Source: Anaerolineae bacterium (GTDB lineage: Bacteria; Chloroflexota; Anaerolineae; Aggregatilineales; J027). Taken from it: a stretch of 64,000 bases of DNA. A program made the position numbers and the translations under genes. The first letter of the stretch is position 1; every line of letters starts with the position of its first letter. Location of the stretch: positions 124,001 to 188,000 of the forward strand of contig JAJTXY010000006.1 in assembly GCA_021463865.1 (NCBI GenBank). The letters run 5' to 3'. The notes beneath the pieces are model-generated. The model was not told the origin of the DNA. It saw nothing but the letters and a program-made list of their open reading frames with translations, and searched no databases. Positions 1 through 7,311 of this stretch are shown here, one piece after another.

Positions 1-2
1 AT

Positions 3-449
3 TTGTGGGACACCTATAAGACCACACGCGGCGAAGGGTTTGGGGCGGAAGTCAAACGCCGTATCATGTTGGGGACGTATGCGCTCTCGGCAGGCTATTA
101 CGATGCCTATTATCTCAAAGCTCAAAAAGTGCGTACCCTGATTAAACAGGACTTTGAAAAGGCCTTTGAACAGGTGGATGTCATTGCTTCACCCGTCGCG
201 CCAACCACTGCCTTCCGCATTGGCGAAAAAGCCGACGACCCATTGCAAATGTACCTGAGTGACGTTTTTACACTCCCCGCCAGTCTTGCCGGGATTTGTG
301 GCCTATCTTTGCCATGTGGGTTTGACGAGAGTAATCTGCCAATCGGGTTGCAGTTGATGGGGCCATTTATGCGTGAGGATGTGCTGCTGCGTGTAGGTCA
401 TGCCTATGAACAGGCCACCGAATGGCATATGCGCCAACCCGCTCTGTAA
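3..449 (+). CDS. gatA: Asp-tRNA(Asn)/Glu-tRNA(Gln) amidotransferase subunit A, C-terminal part
   Basis: This is the carboxy-terminal ~148 residues of the amidase subunit of the GatCAB transamidosome, which makes ammonia from glutamine to convert mischarged Glu-tRNA(Gln) or Asp-tRNA(Asn). The 5' part lies before the window, so the first codon shown is internal and not a start. The segment has the family's late landmarks: GEVKRR-like '[16 protein letters not shown]', '[13 protein letters not shown]', '[13 protein letters not shown]' and '[11 protein letters not shown]'. The amidase-signature catalytic Ser-Ser-Lys region is outside the window. The gene is followed 40 nt downstream by a nucleotidyltransferase gene on the same strand. 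A general amidase of the same superfamily is possible, but the C-terminal motifs fit GatA well. Confidence 0.9.
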   Translation: MWDTYKTTRGEGFGAEVKRRIMLGTYALSAGYYDAYYLKAQKVRTLIKQDFEKAFEQVDVIASPVAPTTAFRIGEKADDPLQMYLSDVFTLPASLAGICGLSLPCGFDESNLPIGLQLMGPFMREDVLLRVGHAYEQATEWHMRQPAL

Positions 450-489
450 TTTTGCATATACTTGAGCATTCGAAACCGGAGAAAATTTG

Positions 490-1485
490 ATGAAGGTTGT
501 CATCCCTCTTGCTGGTTATGGTACGCGCCTCCGTCCTCATACCTATACCCGCCCCAAGCCGCTGATCAATATCGCAGGTAAGCCGGTGTTGGGCCATTTG
601 TTGGACAAGCTCAGCACGCTTGACATCAGCGAATATATCTTTATTGTGGGTTATCTGGGGGATCAGATTGAAGAATATATCACGGAACATCAGCAAGTCC
701 CTGCCAAATATGTAGTGCAGCAGGAGATGTTGGGGCAATCCCACGCGATTTATTTGGCGCGTGAACACCTGACCACAGATGAACCGGTATTTGTGGTGTT
801 TGGCGACCATATCTTCGAGACGAACTTTGACTTAATCAAAGATGGCAAACACGAAGCTGTGATCTATGTCAAAGAAGTGGATGACCCTCAACGCTATGGA
901 GTGGTGATGTTAGATGAGAACCGCCATATCGTGAAAGTAGTCGAGAAAGCGGCGCAACCCCCCACCAATCTCGCTGTCATAGGTTTGTATTACATCAACA
1001 GCGGACGCAAATTGATTGATGCAATTGCTCTTCAAATCAAAGACAACAAAAAGACCAAGAACGAATATTATATTGCCGATGCCCTGCAAAATCTGATTGA
1101 CAGTGGAATGAAATTTGATGTCGAGGCTGTCTCAGATTGGCTAGACTGTGGTAGCCCCGAATTGGTATTAGAAGCAAACCGTTATCTGCTCAGTCAGGGA
1201 GGCAAAGACAACAGCCATCAACTCCATTTCGATAATGTCATTGTCATTCCTCCCGTCCGCATTGATCCATCCTGTCGAATTCAAAATTCTGTCGTCGGCC
1301 CATATGTGAGTATTGCGGCGGGCTGCAAGATTGAATGGAGCATCGTGCGGGATTCCATCGTGGGCGAGGATGCCGAAATCCAAAATACGCTACTGGAATC
1401 CAGCCTTGTGGGGCAAGATGCCTTTGTCAAAGGGCAGTTTACATCCTTTAATGTGGGCGATTCGTCTAGCGTGCGCTTTTCGTGA
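490..1485 (+). CDS. Sugar-1-phosphate nucleotidyltransferase (glucose-1-phosphate thymidylyltransferase-like)
   Basis: A 331-residue cytosolic enzyme expected to join a nucleoside triphosphate to a sugar 1-phosphate, supplying NDP-sugars for envelope or glycan synthesis. The N-terminus has the nucleotide-binding signature of the family ('PLAGYGTRLRPHT', followed by 'RPKPLINIAGKPV'), and 'VFGDHIFE' supplies the metal-binding Asp. 'VIGLYYINSG' and 'WLDCGSPE' are typical of RmlA/GlmU-type N-terminal domains. Residues from about 250 to the end form left-handed beta-helix hexapeptide turns ('IGPYVSIAAGCKIEWSIVRDS'-type). I chose the ATG at 490 over the TTG at 487 because GGAGAAAA lies about 5-12 nt upstream. 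Exact sugar and nucleotide specificity cannot be read from sequence. Confidence 0.85.
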   Translation: MKVVIPLAGYGTRLRPHTYTRPKPLINIAGKPVLGHLLDKLSTLDISEYIFIVGYLGDQIEEYITEHQQVPAKYVVQQEMLGQSHAIYLAREHLTTDEPVFVVFGDHIFETNFDLIKDGKHEAVIYVKEVDDPQRYGVVMLDENRHIVKVVEKAAQPPTNLAVIGLYYINSGRKLIDAIALQIKDNKKTKNEYYIADALQNLIDSGMKFDVEAVSDWLDCGSPELVLEANRYLLSQGGKDNSHQLHFDNVIVIPPVRIDPSCRIQNSVVGPYVSIAAGCKIEWSIVRDSIVGEDAEIQNTLLESSLVGQDAFVKGQFTSFNVGDSSSVRFS

Positions 1486-1514
1486 AATGAGCTAATGGAT
1501 TCAAGGAGGTTGCT

Positions 1515-2081
1515 ATGCAAAATCGGCGTAGGCGAAAAGTGATCCTAATGATCTACTGCGTCATGATGTCTATCTTGTTGGCCTGCAACCTCCCTTCAAT
1601 GTTCCAAACAGATTCGGAATCAGCTTCGGGTAGTTCCATATCTGATGAAGAAATCCAAACCATTGTTGACGATTATCGGGCATGGACGCGCTTGAATGAA
1701 GAGCCGTTTAATGTGTCAGCCATGTTATGGGCATTGTGCCGTTTCCCCTCAGCCGAAGAACAAGCCTATCTCGACAGCCCACACGCCGAATACTATATCA
1801 ATGTGTATGTCAACGAAGTGGGGCGTGATCTGATAACCCAAGAAGGGCCACGCACATTTCCAATTGGCACAATTGTGGTGAAAGAAAAACTCGCTACGCT
1901 GGAAGGTGAAGTGCGTAACGAGTTGGGGATTATGGTTAAAAGCGACTCATCGTCATGGCTATATCTGTATTGGGACGATGGCACACGCTATCAAGCCCCG
2001 GATGAAGTCGCCCATTGTGCAGAATGCCACAGCGCCGAAACCGAGGGGGATTCGGTATTTTGGCCCCTGTCCCCCCAATAG
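1515..2081 (+). CDS. Cytochrome P460-like haem lipoprotein
   Basis: A 188-residue exported protein. Residues 1-24 form a signal peptide ending in a lipobox (LLAC), so it should be anchored to the outer face of the membrane. The mature part has a C-terminal c-type haem motif C168-A-E-C171-H172. The preceding 'FPIGTIVVKEKL', 'GIMVKSDSSSWLYLYWDDG' and following 'DSVFWP' match the cytochrome P460 family layout, in which the haem-attachment motif sits near the end. In characterised P460 proteins this haem oxidises hydroxylamine or detoxifies NO; whether that holds here is inference. The start is supported by AAGGAGG 6-12 nt upstream. The stop is six nt from the convergent stop of the small heat-shock gene. 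No electron-transfer partner is adjacent. Confidence 0.72.
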   Translation: MQNRRRRKVILMIYCVMMSILLACNLPSMFQTDSESASGSSISDEEIQTIVDDYRAWTRLNEEPFNVSAMLWALCRFPSAEEQAYLDSPHAEYYINVYVNEVGRDLITQEGPRTFPIGTIVVKEKLATLEGEVRNELGIMVKSDSSSWLYLYWDDGTRYQAPDEVAHCAECHSAETEGDSVFWPLSPQ

Positions 2082-2087
2082 GCTTCT

Positions 2088-2504
2088 CTATACAACCGGA
2101 TTGCTGGCTTCGGTTTTAGGCAGTGTCACCCGCAGCACGCCGTTTTTAAACTCGGCTGTGATTTCTTGTGGTTTGATCGCTCGTGGGATGTGCAGTCGGC
2201 GCTCAAATTTACCGAAGCGTCGTTCGCGCTTGAGATAAGCCCCAGCTGGAATCGTCTCGTCAGCACGTGTTTCACCGCTGATCGTTAGAAAATCGCCGCT
2301 AATGACCACATCAATGCTCTCTGGCACAACACCTGCCATTGGATTGGTGACAACTACTACGCTGGTTGGGGTTTCATACATATCCACTGGCACAGCATAA
2401 ATGTGGCTCGCCGCAAAGGAAAACGCATCTTCCATCGCCCGCTTGATCGAATCTCCGACATTATTGAATTCACGCCGAGGGTCAAAACGCGGATTGCCGG
2501 ACAT
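2088..2504 (-). CDS. Small heat-shock protein (Hsp20/alpha-crystallin family)
   Basis: A 138-residue ATP-independent holdase chaperone. The alpha-crystallin domain spans about residues 35-130 ('VPVDMYETPTSVVVVTNPMAGV', 'ISGDFLTISGETR', 'RRFGKFERRLHIP', and the typical end 'AEFKNGVLRVTLPK'). The N-terminal arm is short and the C-terminal extension is only 'TEASNPVV', so the IxI/V anchoring motif is reduced. It is the last gene of the eight-gene minus-strand signalling operon, starting nine nt after the GTPase stop codon, which suggests co-transcription with a stress-signalling module rather than independent heat-shock control. No separate promoter is evident in the gap. Confidence 0.9.
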   Translation of the reverse strand: MSGNPRFDPRREFNNVGDSIKRAMEDAFSFAASHIYAVPVDMYETPTSVVVVTNPMAGVVPESIDVVISGDFLTISGETRADETIPAGAYLKRERRFGKFERRLHIPRAIKPQEITAEFKNGVLRVTLPKTEASNPVV

Positions 2505-2513
2505 CGCAGCCTC

Positions 2514-3038
2514 CTATTGATAATATTGCTCAATCAGGCCAATTACCTGAAGCAGCACTTGGCGAACACTCGATTTTTGGGTGGAATTGCAGGGCATGAC
2601 CGTAATGTCTGACCCGACTTGCGTACCACGCCGTACCTCATTCAAATTCGACGCTCCTTGCAAATCGGCTTTCCCAGCCACAACGAGATAGGGCACCGGA
2701 TGGATGTTATAGAAATTCTCGATCAACTCCGTAGCATCAGGAAATGAGGCCGGGTCAGTGCTGTCCACCAACACAATAAACGCCGTCATTTCTTTTGCCA
2801 AGATTTCCCACATAAAGCTGAAGCGAGCTTGGCCCGGAGTGCCATATAAATGCAGTTGGCGACCATCAATCGTGACCCGCCCATAATCCATAGCGACAGT
2901 CGTTTCGGCTTTGATTCCGCTGTCCTCAGTAGTGATTTTGCGCTCAGTGCTGACCACTGGAACATCCGAAATCGCATTCACAAAACTGGTTTTTCCAGAG
3001 CTAAACGGCCCGGTCACAATCACCTTATACAGCGACAT
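2514..3038 (-). CDS. Small Ras-like GTPase (COG2229/MglA-like)
   Basis: A 174-residue cytosolic P-loop GTPase. G1 is GPFSSGKT near residue 10, G3 is 'LYGTPGQ' near residue 68 (Asp replaced as is common in prokaryotic SRPRB/Ras-like forms), and G4 is 'VVAGKADL', where the usual Asn is Gly. 'MAFIVLVDST'-type strand and the 'ENFYNIHPVPYLVV' region match the COG2229 group of bacterial Ras-like proteins. I prefer ATG at 3038 over the ORF-track GTG at 3047 because GAGGAG ends eight nt before this ATG. It sits between an OmpR-type regulator and an Hsp20 gene. No roadblock-type GAP gene is seen nearby, although such GTPases often work with one. Confidence 0.82.
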   Translation of the reverse strand: MSLYKVIVTGPFSSGKTSFVNAISDVPVVSTERKITTEDSGIKAETTVAMDYGRVTIDGRQLHLYGTPGQARFSFMWEILAKEMTAFIVLVDSTDPASFPDATELIENFYNIHPVPYLVVAGKADLQGASNLNEVRRGTQVGSDITVMPCNSTQKSSVRQVLLQVIGLIEQYYQ

Positions 3039-3113
3039 TCGATTCACTCCTCAGATTCCGCGCTTCAGTTGCCAGCATTTTATCGTGCCAAGCCTTAATT
3101 ATCCAGAAATGGA

Positions 3114-3881
3114 CTATTCCGGTTCAGGTGGCGGTGGTGCAGGCATAGTGCCCTGTTTCCGAAAATCTACAAACCGATAGCCCACCCCGCGCTCGGTCAA
3201 GATATAACGGGGATTGGTAGGGTCGGGTTCAATCTTTTCCCGTAGATAGTTGACATAGAGGCGGACGTAATGGGCCTCATCCCGATATTCATACCCCCAT
3301 ACCTTCGCCAATAGTTGTTCATGGGGCACCGTCCAGCCTGCGTTCTCAATCAGGTGATAGAGTAGGCGATACTCGGTTGGGCGAAGTTTAATCCGTTCAC
3401 CGTTGACGATGACTTCACGCTGGTTGAAGTCCACACTCAAATAATCATCAATTCTCATCACGGCATCGCTAGGCGGAGCAGGCATATCCAAACGGCGCAG
3501 CACTGCCCGCACCCGGCTGGAAAGCTCGCGTGGGCCAAAGGGCTTGGTGACATAATCATCTGCCCCTAGTTCCAAACCCACTACTTTATCATCTTCCTCA
3601 CTCTTGGCGGTCAGAATGATGACTGGGATGCTTGAGAATTCGCGTAACATACGGAGGGTTTCAAACCCATCCACCTGTGGCATCATGATGTCTAATATAA
3701 CCAAGTCGGGCAGTTTTGTGCGGATGGCTTCCAGCGCGTCCAAGCCATTGCGGGCCTCCAAGACATGGAAGCCCTCCAATTCCAAATTCATACGGATGAA
3801 ATCAATCATTCGTGCCTCATCGTCCACCACCAAAATGCGTTTGGCCTCTTTGGGGATGGATCGGGGCATTTGCGGTTTCAT
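3114..3881 (-). CDS. OmpR/PhoB-family response regulator
   Basis: A 255-residue two-domain DNA-binding regulator. The receiver domain (about residues 14-127) has the acidic pair 'VVDDEAR', the phospho-acceptor Asp in '[13 protein letters not shown]', the Thr of 'VIILTAKS' and the Lys of 'DDYVTKPF'. The C-terminal winged helix (about 145-242) ends in '[13 protein letters not shown]' and '[13 protein letters not shown]', typical of PhoB/KdpE-like proteins. A Pro-rich tail follows. No cognate histidine kinase is adjacent; its operon instead encodes a Ser/Thr kinase, a PP2C phosphatase and an FHA protein, so input by Ser/Thr phosphorylation or by a remote kinase is possible. The start codon has only a weak Shine-Dalgarno. 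Confidence 0.9.
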   Translation of the reverse strand: MKPQMPRSIPKEAKRILVVDDEARMIDFIRMNLELEGFHVLEARNGLDALEAIRTKLPDLVILDIMMPQVDGFETLRMLREFSSIPVIILTAKSEEDDKVVGLELGADDYVTKPFGPRELSSRVRAVLRRLDMPAPPSDAVMRIDDYLSVDFNQREVIVNGERIKLRPTEYRLLYHLIENAGWTVPHEQLLAKVWGYEYRDEAHYVRLYVNYLREKIEPDPTNPRYILTERGVGYRFVDFRKQGTMPAPPPPEPE

Positions 3882-3911
3882 AATTCAATCAATCCTTCTA
3901 TATTAAACCGC

Positions 3912-4151
3912 CTAGTCGCGGATGAAGGTCATGACTTCTTCTTCTTCACCCGTTGGCATGATCTCAACATAGTTAATACGCCACCAAGGAATGATGATCT
4001 GAGTGACTTCTTCCATCAAATAGCTGAAATCTTTGCCATCGCGTTTGCGCGGATTTACCAATGTCAAAAATTGATGGGTCGGATCGGGAAGTTCAGCTAT
4101 CTCAGCCATAATTGCTTCACCATCCGAGACATGTACATAAACAGTTTGCAT
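3912..4151 (-). CDS. Conserved small protein of unknown function
   Basis: A 79-residue acidic soluble protein with no signal peptide or membrane segment. I do not recognise a named domain. It looks like a small beta-rich fold: alternating strands around 'TVYVHVSDGEAIMAEI', 'HQFLTLVNPRKRDGKD', and 'IIIPWWRINYVEIMP'. It is encoded between the FHA protein (12 nt upstream) and the response regulator (30 nt downstream), all in one direction, so it is very likely co-expressed with the phospho-signalling operon and may be an accessory subunit. The tight spacing and the codon use in line with its neighbours support it being real. Confidence 0.65.
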   Translation of the reverse strand: MQTVYVHVSDGEAIMAEIAELPDPTHQFLTLVNPRKRDGKDFSYLMEEVTQIIIPWWRINYVEIMPTGEEEEVMTFIRD

Positions 4152-4163
4152 CGTAGAGCCATC

Positions 4164-4697
4164 CTATTTGAAGTAAATACGTAGCGCCAATTTTCCAAAA
4201 CGCATTTCATCCCCATCATGCACAATACGTGCTTGGCGAGGGATAAGTCGCTGTCCATTCAAAAAAGTGCCATTCACACTACCTAGATCTATCAGGGTGA
4301 GGGTCGTATCATTATATTGGATGATAGCATGAGCGCGGGAAACCCCTTGCTCGACTGCATTGAAGGCTGAAAGATCAATATCAGGATAATGGCCGGATTG
4401 AACGTCGGCACGGCCTACTGTCATCTCGGCACGAAGCCGAACCACCATTGGTTCAGACACCCCGCTGATATGAATCACCAACGATGAGATACCTTTGAGG
4501 CTGGATGTACCCCCATAAATACGGGTATTGATCGCATCAAACGCCGTCCCCGTACTGTTGTTTAGCTCTTCTGTCCTAATGGTAGTTGTACTCGTGCCGG
4601 TAGGCCCTTGTAACGCTAAGAGAATAGGATTTCCGCATTCATCGCAGAAATACTCTCCCTCCCGATTTCCTGTCCCACAATAATTACAAATAATCAT
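4164..4697 (-). CDS. Zinc-ribbon and FHA-domain protein
   Basis: A 177-residue cytosolic adaptor. Residues 1-26 form a zinc ribbon (CNYCGTGNREGEYFCDECG, four Cys in two CxxC pairs). A Ser/Thr-rich linker follows. The FHA domain fills about residues 85-177, with the phosphothreonine-binding elements 'MTVGRADVQSG', 'GVSRAHAIIQY' and 'DLGSVNGTFLNGQRL'. The Thr-rich stretch (TSTTTIRTEELNNS) between the domains resembles phosphorylatable TQ/TxE-type sites near FHA domains, such as in GarA-like proteins, but that role is inference. It is encoded four nt after the DnaJ-vWA stop and belongs to the kinase/PP2C operon, so binding phosphothreonine made by the operon kinase is a natural role. Confidence 0.88.
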   Translation of the reverse strand: MIICNYCGTGNREGEYFCDECGNPILLALQGPTGTSTTTIRTEELNNSTGTAFDAINTRIYGGTSSLKGISSLVIHISGVSEPMVVRLRAEMTVGRADVQSGHYPDIDLSAFNAVEQGVSRAHAIIQYNDTTLTLIDLGSVNGTFLNGQRLIPRQARIVHDGDEMRFGKLALRIYFK

Positions 4698-4701
4698 GCG
4701 A

Positions 4702-6213
4702 TTATTCCTTGCTCTCGTCGGGCGGTGGCAGCATTAATGAGCGTGTGCCAAATTTTAGGGTCTTTCGTCCCTCTTCTGAGAGTTTGTTGGTCTGACGCAC
4801 CCGTCGAGCTTCTTCCATTGCCATATGGGCTAAATCTTCTTGGCCCGCTTGCAACAACCGCGTCGCCAGATTCTCCAGCCGTTGAGTGGCTTCTTGGACG
4901 CGACCCTCGCTAATGGCTTTTTCGGTTTTTTGCTGCATCCGATACAGCGCCAATTTACCGAGGGCGTCAATAATCATCTTGGGTGGTTCTTCGGCAGGTG
5001 GTTTAGCCGAGATTTCAGTGGTCTGGTCAACAATCGCCTTAAATTCGTAACGCTCCGATTCCCCAATCAAATCACCACTGACATCCAACCGCACCATCGA
5101 ACGAAACCCCGGTTTCATATTGGCGGGCATCTGGAACTGAAGCAGTACACGGGTTGGACGGGTGCTTTGTAGGGTTCCCAAATTAATGGGCTGCGATGTG
5201 ACCTCTAAGGGCTGGGCGCTAGGAGATAACCGGAAGGCGGATTCAATCTGGATGTCTGAATCGGGCGCAACCGTTAAACGCAGGCGCTCGGCAAAGGCCT
5301 CCGAGAGTGTGCGAATACGATCATTCAAAAAGTTGACCACCGCACTCGGTGAATTGACATAGGTTGCTCCACCGCCTGTTTTGGCGGTTAAGTCATCCAA
5401 AAAGACGTCGTTCCACTCGTCCCCAATGCCCATCGCACTGATACTGATCCCAACCTGCTTGGCATCATCAGCGAGTTCAAGGCACAACTGGTCATCACCA
5501 TAGGTGCGACCATCAGTAATCAAAATCACGTGGTTGACGAACTTGCGGTTGAAATGCCGTTTCACTTCCTCATAGGCCGCAGACAACCCTTGAAAAATCT
5601 CGGTGCCGCCACCCGCTGCAATAGTGTTCACCCGCGACTTGATGCCTTCCGGGTCGGTGACGGGTTCGCTTTTGACCAACACATCGGCCCGATCACTAAA
5701 CGCGACCACACACAGACGGTCTTCTTTGCTTAACTGCGAAAGAATCTGATGAGAGGCGACTTTAACTTTTTCCAATCGGCTGCCGCGCATGGATGAACTG
5801 TGATCAAGCACCAACGCGATGTTGAGAGGCGCTTTACGTGGTTCACCCGGATTGGCAACCTGATCACCTACGTTGCGAGCGAGAATTTCGAGCAGCAAGT
5901 ACATCACTTGTGGCTCTTTAATGACCGGCAAAATGCGTCTGCTCGGAACGCAACGCGCCGCAAAAGAAGGACGTTTCGTGTTGGCCTTGCTTGTCAATAC
6001 CCGATGGTAGGTCGAGCGTTGCATTTCGTCACTCAAGACCTCGTAGGCCAGATTAATATCCTTAAATTGTAGCGCCGCGCCTTCGTGCGAATTGACATCG
6101 GGATGAAAGCGTCGAGCCGCCTGACGATAGGCCGATTTAATATCATCAGCAGAGGCAGACGGCGATACCCCTAGAATCGTGTATAAATCAAACTCTTGAT
6201 ACTGAGAAGCCAT
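4702..6213 (-). CDS. DnaJ-domain and von Willebrand A-domain fusion protein
   Basis: A 503-residue soluble fusion. The N-terminal J domain (about residues 5-75) carries the HPD tripeptide in 'AARRFHPDVN', so it should recruit and stimulate an Hsp70. The vWA domain (about 130-310) has a complete MIDAS: DxSxS in 'VLDHSSSMRGS', a Thr in 'AAGGGTEI' and an Asp in 'LITDGRTYGD'. The remaining C-terminal part is beta-rich then helical ('LALYRMQQKTEKAISEGRV'). The ATG at 6213 was chosen over GTG 6222. It is 15 nt after the PP2C gene and four nt before the FHA gene. vWA proteins partnered with PP2C and a kinase define TerY-P-like triads; the J-domain fusion is the unusual part here. Confidence 0.88.
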   Translation of the reverse strand: MASQYQEFDLYTILGVSPSASADDIKSAYRQAARRFHPDVNSHEGAALQFKDINLAYEVLSDEMQRSTYHRVLTSKANTKRPSFAARCVPSRRILPVIKEPQVMYLLLEILARNVGDQVANPGEPRKAPLNIALVLDHSSSMRGSRLEKVKVASHQILSQLSKEDRLCVVAFSDRADVLVKSEPVTDPEGIKSRVNTIAAGGGTEIFQGLSAAYEEVKRHFNRKFVNHVILITDGRTYGDDQLCLELADDAKQVGISISAMGIGDEWNDVFLDDLTAKTGGGATYVNSPSAVVNFLNDRIRTLSEAFAERLRLTVAPDSDIQIESAFRLSPSAQPLEVTSQPINLGTLQSTRPTRVLLQFQMPANMKPGFRSMVRLDVSGDLIGESERYEFKAIVDQTTEISAKPPAEEPPKMIIDALGKLALYRMQQKTEKAISEGRVQEATQRLENLATRLLQAGQEDLAHMAMEEARRVRQTNKLSEEGRKTLKFGTRSLMLPPPDESKE

Positions 6214-6237
6214 GTATGACACTCGGTAATGGATGTT

Positions 6238-7287
6238 CTATGGTTGGACTGGAGAGATGCGAATAATCACCACCGTGATGTTATCGCGCCCGCCACGTTC
6301 ATTGGCAAGTGCCACAAGTTTTTCACAAGCAGTCTGTGGACTGCCATTCGATTTCGATACGATTTCTAATAATTCATCTTGTTTTACGAGGTTCCACAGA
6401 CCGTCACTGCACAGTAGCAAATAGGCCCCCGGTGGAATCTGTCGTGTAATCGCATCTACCTCTAGGCTCTCACTTTGACCAATCGCCCGATACAGCACAT
6501 TGGATTGCGGATGGTCAATCGCCTCTTCTTCGTTGATATGATCCAATTCCTTGAGACGTTCAACCAACGAGTGATCACGGGTGAGTTTATCAATACTCGC
6601 GGGGGTAATGAGGTAGGCACGACTGTCGCCCACATGCGCAATATAGGCCAGATTGCCCATAATCGCGGCTGCCGTTACCGTTGTACCACCTTCGGGCACT
6701 TTTTCCGAGACGATCTGATTGGCTTTTTGCACCGCGCTCCGCAGTACCTCCGAAATCGTCGGGCGTTCGGCGTCTCCCCCGGCTTCGTTATAAAGCAAAG
6801 GCAGGAAAATGTTATTGACGACCTCACGGGATACGACTTGTACGGTCATGGCCGACGCCTTTTCACCGTCTTCATGTCCCCCCATGCCATCAGCAACAAT
6901 GAAAAGGCCGAAATCGGGTCGTTCCTCGGTGGTAGACATAGATGCGACCATTGTGAACATCGAATCTTGATTATTCTCGCGTACTTGGCCGATGTCACTA
7001 CGCTGTCCAACAATAAGTCGCGCTCCGGTTGATGAATTGGGCATAACGGTCTCCAAGGGGGGTAACTGGCGGGTGCGCCCATCGAGTTCGATTGTGAGCT
7101 TACCAGCAGGTGGCTCGGCAAGTTCGATATTTGGTAACGGGTGGGTATCTAATTCCGAAGGGGATACCACTTTCCCGTCAGTCGGCTGAACAGGTTTGGC
7201 TTCCACAATTGCAGCTTGCGGAACGGCAGGCTTGGTGGGTGTTTCTTCGGCAGGCCGAAGACCTAATAAACGTCTTAGAGCATCCAT
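6238..7287 (-). CDS. PP2C-family protein phosphatase
   Basis: A 349-residue metal-dependent Ser/Thr phosphatase. An N-terminal Pro-rich region of about 80 residues precedes the catalytic domain (about 90-345). Metal-binding and family motifs are all visible: 'GQVRENNQDSMF', 'VADGMGGHEDGEKAS', 'AHVGDSRAYL', 'LLLCSDGLWNLV' and 'GGRDNITVVII'. No membrane segment is seen, so it is cytosolic. It lies 24 nt downstream of the kinase gene in the same operon, the usual antagonist arrangement in which the phosphatase reverses kinase and FHA-protein phosphorylation. The N-terminal extension may be a docking or regulatory tail. Confidence 0.93.
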   Translation of the reverse strand: MDALRRLLGLRPAEETPTKPAVPQAAIVEAKPVQPTDGKVVSPSELDTHPLPNIELAEPPAGKLTIELDGRTRQLPPLETVMPNSSTGARLIVGQRSDIGQVRENNQDSMFTMVASMSTTEERPDFGLFIVADGMGGHEDGEKASAMTVQVVSREVVNNIFLPLLYNEAGGDAERPTISEVLRSAVQKANQIVSEKVPEGGTTVTAAAIMGNLAYIAHVGDSRAYLITPASIDKLTRDHSLVERLKELDHINEEEAIDHPQSNVLYRAIGQSESLEVDAITRQIPPGAYLLLCSDGLWNLVKQDELLEIVSKSNGSPQTACEKLVALANERGGRDNITVVIIRISPVQP

Positions 7288-7311
7288 ACTAGTAGTTGCC
7301 TCCCCACCTTG

